A program made the translations under genes and the position numbers. From Ligustrum vulgare (taxonomy: Eukaryota > Streptophyta > Magnoliopsida > Lamiales > Oleaceae), in contig OY743189.1 of assembly GCA_963555705.1 (NCBI GenBank), positions 6,341,501 to 6,405,500 on the forward strand: a DNA stretch of 64,000 nucleotides. The letters run 5' to 3'. The notes under the pieces are model-generated. The model was not told the origin of the DNA, did not search any database, and saw only the letters and a list, made by a program, of their open reading frames with translations. Shown here one piece after another: positions 10,301-20,758 of this stretch (position 1 is the first letter of the stretch; each line of letters starts with the position of its first letter).

Positions 10301-11060
10301 ATACTAGACAAGTTCAACAAGTCAGATACCACTGTGGCCAGGACTCCAGTGGATTTGAGTCTCCATTTATCCAAGAATACTGGTGACGGAGTGTCACAGT
10401 TAGAATATTCTCGGATAATAGGAAGTTTAATGTATTTAATGACTTGTACTAGACTTGACATAGCATACTCAGTTAGTAGACTGAGTCGCTACACGAGTAA
10501 CCCAGGTGCTATCCACTGGAAAGCCATTTTCATGGTGTTACATTATGTGAGGTACACTCGTGATTTTGGACTACATTATTCTAGGTACCCTGCTGTAATT
10601 GAAGGGTATGCTGATGCAAATTGGATATCAGATATGTTAGACTCAAAGTCTACAAGTGGATATGTCTTCCCTCTTGGTGGTGCAGCTGTCGCTTGGAAAT
10701 CGTCCAAACAAACTTGCATTGCAAGATCTACAATGGAATCAAAATTTATCGCATTGGATAAAGCAGCTGAGAAAGCAGAGTGGCTTCGGCAGTTCGTTGA
10801 GGATATTCCAAGATGGTCAAAGCCTGTGCCTGCAATTTGAGTTTATTGCGATAATCAATCAGCAATTGGTAGGGCACAGAGCAATATGTATAATGGTAAG
10901 TCTTGACATATTCGAAGACGACATAATACCATTCGAAAACTTCTCTCACAAGGTATTATTACTCTAGACTATGTGAAGTCTAAGGATAATATTGCGGATC
11001 CGCTAACCAACTGGTTAACTAGAGAGCTAGTCGTCAAAGCATCGAGGGGAATGTGCTTGC
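10301..11060 (+). pseudogene. copia RNase H and C-terminus
   Basis: RT thumb sequence ([20 protein letters not shown]) leads into copia RNase [41 protein letters not shown], then VYCDNQSAI and a DYVKSKDNIADPLT C-terminal tail typical of copia pol. Stops lie near 10838 (TGA) and 10905 (TGA). The usual AEYIAL-type segment reads MESKFIAL. It ends ~600 bp before the 3' LTR. Confidence 0.87.
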
Positions 11061-11573
11061 AGCCTATGACGTTGAAAGGTATCATGGTGGAAACCCAAAC
11101 TAGTTGAATGGAGATCCTAGGATCTAGGTTCAAAGGGACAACTAAACCATGTATATCTGTGTAAATCACTGAGAAGGTTCTCCTTCTGCTCATTCCTATG
11201 GTGCTCACAGTGATTGAAAGATGAAGATTAAGCTATGCTTTTAATGATTCTTAAGCATTGTTGTGAAGCGCTGAGTTAAGAGGTCACCTATGTGAGTGTG
11301 AAGTGGGGCCGCTTCTATAAGGATTAAGGAGGCTACATCCTTGAACAAACACTTCCAGAACCAGGTGACGTGTTCATGACCAAAACGAACACAACTTTGA
11401 GAACTACGCTGTGTCTAGAATGATCCCGTGTGAGATCTATTGTCTTGGGTTACACAGATGGTGAAACAGTTCAAGGCATCAGATCCACTGGTTTGCTAGT
11501 AATACCTGATAGGTTTCACAAGGGAAGGTTTAAAGCTAAATGCTACATATCCTATGCAGGATTGATTAGATTT

Positions 11574-11613
11574 ACTCTCTCTCTCTCTCTCTCTCCCTCC
11601 CTCCCTCCCTCCC
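11574..11613. repeat. (CT)n-(CCCT)n simple repeat
   Basis: A CT dinucleotide run passes into CCCT units just upstream of the copia polypurine tract. It is pyrimidine-rich on this strand. Confidence 0.9.
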
Positions 11614-11658
11614 TCTTGAGTCTTTGATTTTTGTTAATTTTCATTCATGTGGGGAATT

Positions 11659-12157
11659 GTTGGAAAAAAATTGAATGGAAATTAAACCCATCATCAGTTT
11701 CAATATTCCAACATTCAAATGGAAATTAAACCCACCGACATTCAAATTGTATAGGTTTCAATTGTGAATTCAATTGTGTTTAATGGCAGTTTCAAACATT
11801 GAAAATGTGTTACTGATTTTCAGATTCCAAAGAGTCATAAATAGCCACATCTCCTCACTGTTGAAAACACAACAAAAACCACAAGGAAAATTTCAGCTTC
11901 CTCTTCCTCCGTTTCAGCATCCTGATTTTTTTTCTTCCTTCCTTTGCCAAAGTTCTTCGAGAGAAAGACACACTAGTTTGATAGGCGGTTAACGTAGTGC
12001 AACATTAACCGACAACCGATTTTATCCTGGCAATCGAACACCGATCAAAAACCTCTTGCACCCGGTGAGGTGACGAATTCGATTTAAGGAAACCGTATAA
12101 ATACGGGACTTCGATTTTATTTCATTTGTTTTGATTCTCTAAATATTTTCCCCAACA
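11659..12157 (+). repeat. 3' LTR of the copia element (499 bp)
   Basis: It starts TGTTGG and ends CCAACA, a perfect 6-bp terminal inverted repeat. A short purine tract (GTGGGGAA, ~11649-11656) abuts the start. TATAAATA at 12096-12103 is a possible promoter box. The 3' flank is GATTG; the matching TSD cannot be tested because the 5' LTR is off-window. Confidence 0.8.
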
Positions 12158-13329
12158 GATTGTACCTAATCTTGACTTGCTTTGACTGCATAAATTTTTG
12201 CTAGGATGTCGTCTACTTTATCTCATGTTGCAACTTGGTAGCAACACTAGCGCTTACCTAAAGAGTAGTAGTCGACACATGTGCATCATTTAAACCGAGG
12301 AAAAGATTAGCGTGGTGCAAATTAATGTAACGCAAGTGTTTTTTTGTTTTTTTTGTTTTTGGTGTGTGTTTTTATTAGAAGATAGGGAATGAAATGTGGA
12401 AATTATGGGAAGCACACTATAGTCTACTTATATGAACCTGATTATTTTTGCTTGTGTGAAATGTAAAAAATATTATAGATTTTAAGGAGGAATTTATATA
12501 GTTATCTGATTACAGCTTTACAAGTTTGTAAAGGACGGTAACGTATGAAATGAAGATAGATAAACTCAGTCAAGGGACTAAACATTTCCAGCAAGGACAT
12601 ATCTTATATTTAAGCTGATGATGAACATCACAAAATAAGTTACGAGTACAAATGCGTGCTGAATATTTAATGAGAGACTATCCGTTCAACTATCCCTTAA
12701 AATGGAAACAAAAGATAATTAATTAAGACTAAAGGAAACTTCTTAAGTTTAATTATTTTTTATTTTTTGTTCCTGTCTTGGTTTCTTCCTTAGCGATTCT
12801 TTTGTCAACCTTCTTGGTTGCAAGAGTTAGGTCAGCATGTTTCTGGAAAAGTGCCTTCTTCGCAGCCGCAGGAGGTGAAGGAACTTGGAGATTTGATGTA
12901 TACTTTGTGATATCTTTTGCATCCATTATACCCTTTTTTTTTTTTTTTTTGGTTGATTCCTATGGATCAAGTCTTATTGTGTTTGGCTCAAGTATAAAAA
13001 TCACTTCATACTTGTAATGATCTGAAATTGTCCGCTGCTCGAATTGAGCAAGGTTTGATGGCAGATGTATTGCCTTGACACAGAAGGCATTTTTCTCAAT
13101 TCCAGGACAAATTATATTTTATTGCAGATCCCTTAAGGTAGCAAATATTAAGTAAATGAAAGTGGAAATTTTTCATATAGTCATGAGTGGAAGAAAAGGA
13201 GGAAAAAATGGGGTGGTGAAACATAAAATGTATTAAAGAATGTGAACTTGTGGTTGAAGGACAGTCAGCGGTTCATAAAAAGGACAGTACAATTGTTCTG
13301 ACATATATCTTAAAGAAGACTGTATGAGC
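12158..13329. other. Spacer with no supportable gene
   Basis: AT-rich sequence. The minus strand of about 12780-12905 reads as a plausible short coding relic (PPAAAKKALFQKHADLTLA, continuing Lys-rich) of unknown origin. Poly(T) is present near 12930-12948. Confidence 0.5.
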
Positions 13330-13338
13330 AAAAAACAT

Positions 13339-13410
13339 CGAAGCTATTTTATTACCCGCCCTCCAGCACAATTTCCAATAGACCACGGCGCTTGCTACAT
13401 TCTTTTTTTT
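13339..13410 (+). repeat. Left terminal inverted repeat of the MULE
   Basis: About 70 bp resemble the inverted right end, best in the outer 17 bp and in the CCAGC-CAATT block. It is decayed mainly by transitions and ends near a poly(T) tract at 13406. Confidence 0.65.
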
Positions 13411-13984
13411 TTTTTTTTTTCCAGTTTGTTATATCTTCACAATTAGTGTTTTTTTTTTCTCATTTTTTTAGTAGGTTTTATTTTATATCTTTTTTTGAAT
13501 TTTATTTATTGAAAAAACAATTTACGTAGTTCCAAAAAAAATGTAATATAAAGAAAGAAAATTTTTATTATAATGTCACTTCATCTTATTAAAAAAAAAA
13601 TACAACATCATCACGTTATAACGTGAAATTCAGCGTAAATTTGACAATAATTAATGCACCACCATCAAATTGCATTAAATTAATCGTCACTTATATTGTA
13701 GTTGTCTTCACCGTTCTCGTCATTACCCGCGAACTCATAGTTTTGAAATCTCGTCGTTTCTACGTGACTGTGGTGAAATTGTGAGTAATATGCACTTTCT
13801 TAAACATTCATATTAGGTACCTCAGTGTGACTAGAGTAGAAGTACAGGTAGTATGTGTTTTCTTCGACGTTCATCATATTGCTGTTGTGCAATTAACATG
13901 TGTCAATATAGTTATATGAATATTAACAAGTGAAAAAAAATATGAATTTAATTGCGAATGATGGATACCTTGAAATAAATTGTG

Positions 13985-15914
13985 GACAAGATCTTCTATC
14001 ATGACCTGTTTTTGGAGCAGCGTCTACATTGTCGTTGTGAATGGGTCATACCCTTCTTCTTGGCAGATTTCAAGCATTTTCCACATCCTTTAGCCCTAAC
14101 AGGGTTGTGGATCCATTATTGTATCAGTGGTATTTTGAGACATGCCCCTAGCCTCAAAGTGTGGTGGGATGCTCCCCTCAGCCTCATTGTTTTCCCTCAT
14201 CGTGATTTTCATTTCTCTCATTCTTTTGAGTTTTGAGTACGTAATTGTTTGAAATCTGTGTTAGTGACATCTCCTCGATCAAATCATTAGACTCATGTCT
14301 CAAAGTGCAAAGTCGTGAAACAACTGAGACGTTTTCCATTTGAGGATGGTAAACAACGTCCCTTTGACGATCGTAATCCTCACTTGAATTTTTACATTGA
14401 ATTGCATAAACCTTGATGTGTTCATTGCTTGATCTTCTCATTGTAACGTAGTGCGTACTCTTAATGAGTTCTTCCTAGAAGAGCCGGAAAATATCTTGTG
14501 TAAACTTGGGATTTGTAATTCCATATCCACCCCCTTAATCATTCGTGGGCTTTGGTACAAATCTGTATGAGTTGCCATAAGTTCCTCGTGTCTTTGATGA
14601 TCAACCACTCCCACAAATCTAGAAATGAAATCCATCAAACCATTTCGCCTATCCACATAACGCTTAAAGAAAGAGTGGTTGCTTTCGATATGTTGGCTAC
14701 TATACATTCCCGCTGCAAATATTTGTTTCACGTAAGCCGACCCATTTTTGTCTAATTTCGTAAATAGTTGGTAACCACTCATTGGAACCCAAACTGGTGT
14801 TATGCATAAGAACTTCCCAACAATGCTCAAACTCTTGTGCTGTCTCGGAATGCCAAATGATGTGCTTCAAGTCCTCACCATGTGCATTGTAAAGAATCGG
14901 TCCTAGTTTCTCAGGAAACTTGTACGTGATGTGCCAAAAACAGAATCGATGGAATGTTATTGGGAAAATACTTCTGACTGCTCGACTAATAGCTTGATCC
15001 TGATCAGTAATAATTACTTTTGGGGCTACATGTGTTGTCATGGCCTTCACGAACTCCGAAAACAACCACTCGAACGACTCAATTCTCTCGTCGCTTAGAA
15101 AACCATATCCAAATAATATTATTATCCTGTGGTGATTGACTCCAACGAAAGGAGCAAAAATCAATGTGTAATTGTCGTGTTGTAGGTAGTGTCGAATACA
15201 ACAGCATCACCAAAAAATGTATAGTTGTTTCTAAAAACAGAATATGTCCAAAAACAACGCGTGAAAACACCATTTTCAAGCTCATGTGAGAAATAAAAAT
15301 TGTCATCCCTTCGTTTTTCATGCGCCATATGTTGTATGAAAGACTCCATGTCACGTCCAATCAGTTCCATGCACTGATCTCTTTGATGATTACTTAAATC
15401 TCTCTTGGTGTGACCCAAAGATAATGAACAACTAGACTCGATCTCAAATAAATGCATCTGCTGCCATGTCGGAATATTTTCTTTAGCAAACTGTTCGGTC
15501 AATGATTTTTTGAAGCAGAGACATTATGATGGGAGCGTAGTAAGTGAACTTCGCTTGGTGTAGTGGGGGGATGATTGTTAGATTTAACGAAATGGTTAAC
15601 TTGCCACTTATCACCAGAACGATTTACCACTGACATCTTAGCCTCGCACATGGAATGGATGTGGTCTCGACTACGTTCTCTGCACCTCTGCTTGGAGTAC
15701 TTAATTTCATTCTAGTACTTTTCGTCTATTTTTCCCTCCTTCGAACATGTACAAACCTTCCAGTAAGGTTCATTGGTGCTTTTTCTTCACTTCGAATTAT
15801 CCTTCGCATAAGTGTTGTAAAACTTATAAGTATCTTCTGCTGATTCGAATTCTTGGCCAACAACTGAAATAAAAATTTCGGCTGAGACACACATATATTA
15901 TCATTCATTTCCAT
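13985..15914 (-). pseudogene. FAR1-RELATED SEQUENCE / MULE transposase pseudogene
   Basis: FAR1/FHY3-type proteins are transcription factors derived from Mutator-like transposases. On the minus strand, an ATG near 15914 begins a FAR1-type N-terminus (SAEDTYKFYNTYAKDNS at about 15830-15870). Next is a C-x-A-x-M...W-x-V...HxHPP region ending in LLRSHHNVSASKKSL (~15500-15640). The transposase core follows: VVFDTTYNT, IFAPFVGVNHH, IITDQDQAISRAV, FHRFCFWHI (15200-14900), SQHIESNHSFFKRYVD and HQRHEELMATHTDL. A C-terminal zinc knuckle with CRRC and HDRRSC lies at ~14000-14040. The segments fall in different frames with many stops. SWIM-domain cysteines are not clearly intact. It is clearly decayed; family confidence is high. 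Confidence 0.85.
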
Positions 15915-16333
15915 CACTGCATTAATATATGAAAATAAATTAGCAAAAAAAACATATTTGAAATAAAGACATTTGAGAAATTTAAATTTAGAAGAAAATT
16001 TTAAAACAAAAAAAAAAACTAACTTGCCCAGCTCAAATATGTAGTAATCTTCAAAAAAATATTTAATTCGCACTTGCCGAAATTGTTTCTTAGTATGCAC
16101 AATCTACTTTTTTTTTTTTATTTCTAACAATTTATGTTGAATTTTGAAGGATGTTATGAAAATGTGTTGGCTTCATTTTATTTATATAGAAAAAAATGGA
16201 CCCTTTTTTTTTTAGGTTACAATTGTACCGTTGAAAAAATTGACCCTTGTTCAAAAAAATTAATAATAATAATAATGGTCAAAAGTAATTATATTAGAGG
16301 AATATATATATATATATTTAAAGGACAAAAGGC

Positions 16334-16403
16334 TGCAGCAAACACTACAGCCTTTTGGGAATTGCGCTGGCCTACCCTCCAGCATGTAGTAGAACAACTT
16401 CGA
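16334..16403 (-). repeat. Right terminal inverted repeat of the MULE
   Basis: This is the counterpart of 13339-13410 in inverted orientation. It ends ...AACTTCGA next to the AAAAAACAT duplication. Confidence 0.65.
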
Positions 16404-16639
16404 AAAAAACATAGATGAGTGCAATTTAGAATAGAAAAAAAGGAAATACAACGAGTTGAAACAAATTAATGATGAATAGTGTTGATACAATAAGAATCTA
16501 TAGAATTTTCAATTGAGTAAAAAAAATTCCTTATGAATTTATAGCTATATATTGTGTGAATATTTAATGATGTGCAATTTTTTGTTTTGTTATGATAGTC
16601 AATTAATAAAAGAAATTATTCAGTCAGAAATATAAGATC

Positions 16640-16711
16640 AAAGATCAAGAAATCTCATGACAATGCAATCAAGCAAGATTCAAGGTCGAATCATTTTCAA
16701 GAGGTAAGGGA
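16640..16711 (+). pseudogene. Gypsy pol 3' tail fragment
   Basis: The sequence aligns with the end of the nested gypsy pol around 6130-6170: TTCAAGGTCGAATCATTTTC here, TTCGAGGTCGAATCCTTTCG there. It ends in a purine tract (GAGGTAAGGGA) directly before an LTR start. The element's 5' part is missing, so this is a truncated relative. The sequence between 16413 and 16640 is featureless AT-rich spacer. Confidence 0.6.
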
Positions 16712-17399
16712 TGATAAGATCCAAGAAAGTCAAACCTCGATGCTCGTGCCAGTGAGACACATGACGAGATCCGATGCCAAAGAGGTTTAAGATTCGAGGC
16801 TAAAAAAAGTGATTAAGTCAAGAAAAGAAGTCAAGAATCAAATTGGGACCAAAGAAATGAAGATGGTTGAGAATTTGGACTCAGCCAACTTCGGTCGATC
16901 AAAAGTTCTTTTGGTCGACTGAAATTCTGCAGAGAATTTTGGTACAACCTCAGTCGCTTTCAGCTGAGCCCCGGTCAACCGAAAGTTGCAGAATTCAAAA
17001 ACACGGGGGTTTTCTTGCAATTTTCTCAAACTTTATCCTTTCCCAATTTTTGTACTATAAATACTTTTCTCACAAACCCTAGAACAACTTGAATGTTCAT
17101 TGTGCTTGGTCTTGAGAGACTCCTTTGGGTGAGGTAAACCCTAGTTCCTTATCTTGTAATATTTGGAAGTTCTTTAACTTTAACTTGAGTATATTATTCT
17201 TGTATTTGTTGTTGATTTCCACTATCTTGAAATTTACTTATTTCTATCCATTGAGTTTAGGTTTGTTAACCTTTGAATTTTGGCTAGATTAAGTTTGGGT
17301 CAAGGTATTTCATCACTTATTTTACCATTTTAGCTTTCTTGAGTTGATACAAATTTGTTGTGGAAATCTTTTGTCTAAATACCAAAGGGGTTCGCATCA
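16712..17399 (+). repeat. LTR of a truncated gypsy element related to the nested one
   Basis: It starts TGATAAGATCCAAG, parallel to TGATGTGATCC in the nested gypsy LTR, and ends GTTCGCATCA, parallel to TTTGCATCA. Unlike its relatives it lacks TTACGGCCGTAA units. It carries degenerate TTCGGTCGACCGAA-type copies at 16890 and 16911 (21 bp apart) and near 16970. A TATAAATAC box lies at about 17057. No TSD could be tested. Confidence 0.65.
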
Positions 17400-19951
17400 C
17401 AATCAGAACACGATATTTGAGTTTAACGTGGGGAAAAGCCACTTGCTCGCAGCCTGCGGACAAAAATCAATTATTAATAAGAAAATGACGTTACACAGTT
17501 CAATGAAACTATAGGACAAATTTACGTATAAATTTATCAAAACACCCATGGAATTAAATGAATCACTCCTTGATTTTTTGATGGCGTGTAATGTGAACTG
17601 GCGTCCCATCACTCTTCTGTATCTTCCGTTGACACTGAACATGACTTCAGCAAATCCGAACTCTCGTTCGATCTTGATCCAAACTCCCGTTTGATCTTCT
17701 TTGTCAGAAGGTCTTTTCTAACCCTAGCGACTGAAACTCCTCCCGAAGATCCTTTTAGATTTATCTTTTGAAGATTGATTTTTGCATGAATATATAATAA
17801 CTAAATCTTTATGATATTCATGCAATGGAGAAGTTTCCAAAAGGAAGCCATTTATTGTTCTTGCTCTTTCACATATTTCCGGCTTCCAAGACTTGGAGGA
17901 AAAACATCCCTTTTAGTCTATATATGCATAAGCGGGTTTCTTTTACGCCAAGAGTTCTAGTTTTGCACAATCTCTATGATTTCCTGTAATATCAAAGATA
18001 ATTATAAATAAATAGAGATAAGATAAGATAATGATTAAAAACAATCTACCAAAATTGAATCACTTACTAACTAAGTGATAAAAACAAACTTGGGCTCTAA
18101 AATCTTATCATAAATATAAGTGATAAATATAGCAAATTTATAATTTATCTCCAAGTATAAAATCAATATCAAAAGAACATGAGATAAATAATAGTTCAAG
18201 TCCAAGTAAAGTGGTCTAGTAATTTAATTAAACTTAAAAATTACTAACCAAAAATATTTAGTAATTGAATTAAATTTAATGAGTTACTAAACTTTAGGAA
18301 AATAGAAAATGCCAACAAATATAACTTATAAGTTATCAAGCTCCCCATTTTGCTTTTTATATTTTTCCAAGCCTAGTCATCTTTTCACAAACATATGTAG
18401 AAGTAACTAGCAACCATAATGCTCCCCCTATCAAAAGTCTCTCCCTCAACTAGTTCTTACACGCAACGAGAAAAATAATAAGTACATAAAGGAGTATCCA
18501 AATAAGCCAAAAGTTACTTCAACATTCAATCAATCCGAAAAGATGAAAAAAACTACTACTCCCCATTTTTGGAAGAAATAGGGGAAGCCTTCCATGTTTT
18601 TAACCTTTCAATTGATGGGTGTTTAATCCAACAAATAATAATAATTTCTTGCTCTTATGAAAATAAATTGTAAAAGCGGTGAACAAGGTCGAATCCACAA
18701 GGATTTGTTAGATTTAATTCTTCGAGAAACTTAAAACAGTAAATAAAAAGGGGAGTTTGAATTTCAAATGTGAAATCAAATTGTAAATAAAAAATTGTGA
18801 AAATTAAGTGATGAAAATATCAAATTAAATAAATATCCAACCCAATGTATAATCTTAGAATTGATTCATAGAATTGATCATAGATGCGAAAATAAAATCA
18901 TTTACTCATTTTTTAATTTGGTTATGGTCGTTGATACGATCTAACAACCTATCTCTCCTTACTATCTCAGTAATTAATAGACGGTCGTTGATTATTTCTC
19001 TAATTAATAAACAACCCTAGATATGATCCTATGATTTAATTTATCAATAGTATTAATCTCTAGAGATGTGACTAATTCTAACCAACAAATTCACATGTGG
19101 GATCCATTTAAGTTAGGTTATATTTCTTCATAACATAAATTGAAAATCTATCTATGATCAACTATGTTATTTGCCACCTGTATTATAAATTCTAAATAAT
19201 CACGGATTTAGATTCATAATGACTGAGTATCTTTTTGACAATTAAAACAACGTACACTTTGTATTAATTAATCAAAATAACAATTTCAATAAAAAAACAA
19301 AAGATATATAAATAGAAAAGAGATGAAAAAACAATGAAATTAATTAGATCTCACGATTCTTGAAGAATCAACACTTCAATTATCCTTAAACTGGAATAAT
19401 AAATTAACTATCCATCAACATATTATCTAAATCTAAAAACTAAAAAGAATATTCAAAATAGGAATCAAACTCTAGTGAATATCAATCTAAACGTGACTGC
19501 TCCCTCCTTTACTCTTACTGATGGCCATTTAAAAATTACAAGATAAGTGCCCAACCAAAGCTGTGTAGAGCTGTAGGAATTGTCTCCAATTGCCACTAAA
19601 AATCCCCCTCTTTCAATCTTATTAAGTACTGCCCTTGAAAAAGTCCTGTAGTTGGGCTGAAAAATCATCCAAACCCGGCTAGGTCTAGGAAGGAATACGG
19701 TGGAGTTCAAATGTGGAATAATTATTTAGAGATAATGATTTATTTAATTTCCTTGTTTTGGTTGAATTATAATATTTCCCTAAAGTAAATAAAAGAGAAA
19801 TATTTCAATTCCATAAATAAATTCTGTAAATATTTCCACAAATTTAAGAGATAAACGTGAGCCCAATGACTAGCTTTTCTTCTTCAAAAATCCATTCATG
19901 TAAGTCAAGTTTTCCTGAAACAATAAGACATACACATGTCTTATGCAAAGT
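17400..19951. other. Unresolved LTR-type remnants and AT-rich spacer
   Basis: No coding sequence is supportable. The minus strand near 18420-18430 carries a GATAGGGGGAG purine tract, and GCATATATAG occurs near 17925, so 17400-18430 may be a copia LTR on the minus strand. I could not fix both ends. The rest is AT-rich with a phrase (GGTCGAATCCACAAGGATT, ~18687) resembling untranslated parts of other plant retroelements. Confidence 0.35.
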
Positions 19952-19956
19952 TCTTC

Positions 19957-20753
19957 TGATGTGTTCCGGACCCTCGACAATCGAAGTCATAGCAGGGTTG
20001 TCTGGAAAATTTAAATATTCAAGCCAAAACAAGAATTCAGCAGGTTCGACGAGCTTTGAAGATCAAACCGTGTCGAAAAGAACCGAAAATTGAATCACGG
20101 CCGTGGATGGGATTGGTCACGACCGTAACTTTTGAAGCTCACGGCCGTAAATGAAGGATCACGGCCGTAACCTGCTCTCTGTCTAATTCATAAACCGGAT
20201 AAAAGGACTTACGGCCGTAACAAAAATATTCACGGCCGTAAATGAAGACACTCACGGCCGTAAGACAGCTTCTGGACGTGCGCCGCTGTGGAATTTAAAG
20301 ATTTCGCAATATTTTATTTCCTTATCAGTTTTTAGCTATTTTAGGTTAGTTAGAATTCTATTTTGAGTAAATTAGCGTCTAGGGTTTTGTTTGCTTATTT
20401 ATACGCTTTTTCCATTCATTGTAATTCAGACTTTGATGATTGAATAAAAAGAGATTGAATGTTTTTCAATTGTTTAATGTGTGGATTCACATTACAAACC
20501 CAAACTTATCAAGATTGATTATCTTGTGGCCTTCATCCAGAACTTATCAAATATTCGCGAGAGTATTTGTGGCGTTGAAAATCAGAGACTTATCAAGGAG
20601 ATTGGGAAAATCCTTGTGGCGTTTCGAAATCGTGGTTCTTTATTTCGCATTGTCGAACCATCGCGTCGTGAATATCGGGTCATGATTCATCCGTCCAACC
20701 ACAACCTGAGTTTGGAACTTTCCGGCGTTTCTTCCGCGCTTCGAATCTCATCA
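19957..20753 (+). repeat. Solo LTR A, relative of the nested gypsy LTR (797 bp)
   Basis: It starts TGATGTGTTCCGGACCC and ends AATCTCATCA, flanked by a perfect 5-bp TSD, TCTTC (19952-19956 and 20754-20758). No PBS, PPT or coding sequence adjoins it, so it is a solo LTR left by LTR-LTR recombination. It shares TATTTATA (20396-20403), a CTAGGGTTTTG segment and a palindrome array with the nested element's LTRs, but elsewhere the sequence is divergent. Confidence 0.88.
20095..20263. promoter_or_regulatory. Seven TTACGGCCGTAA-type palindromes in solo LTR A
   Basis: Units start at 20095, 20117, 20139, 20159, 20209, 20230 and 20252. Spacings are 22, 22, 20, 50, 21 and 22 bp. Most copies here start TCACGG rather than TTACGG. 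The array ends 133 bp before TATTTATA. Confidence 0.6.
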
Positions 20754-20758
20754 TCTTC

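Larger units (their letters stand above)
7004..12157 (+). mobile_element. Ty1/copia retrotransposon, main part right of the nested element
   Basis: The order gag, zinc knuckle, protease, integrase, RT, RNase H (integrase before RT) defines the copia superfamily. The 3' LTR is 11659-12157; the 5' LTR is outside the window. Multiple stops, frame changes and substitutions at protease and RT active sites show long decay. It must predate the gypsy element inserted at 144-7003. Confidence 0.92.
13339..16403 (-). mobile_element. Mutator-like element with FAR1-type transposase
   Basis: The ends form a degenerate inverted repeat. The left end starts CGAAGCTATTTTATTAC; the right end read on the minus strand starts CGAAGTTGTTCTACTAC (13 of 17 matches, all differences transitions), and a second block (CCAGCACAATTTCC versus CCAGCGCAATTCCC) follows. 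AAAAAACAT lies at 13330-13338 and at 16404-16412, a 9-bp TSD as expected for Mutator, with one extra A beside the right end. The enclosed gene (13985-15914, minus) is a FAR1/MULE-family transposase relic. Autonomous MULEs related to FAR1 (the Jittery group) are known; assignment to that group is inference. Confidence 0.78.

Noticed and set aside
11430..11627. 65-codon ORF ending in Ser-Leu-Pro repeats
   Set aside because: The C-terminal half is a CT/CCCT simple repeat in the copia 3' untranslated region.
12778..13017. 79-codon plus-strand ORF
   Set aside because: It runs through a poly(T) tract and has no family signature; the opposite strand looks more gene-like.
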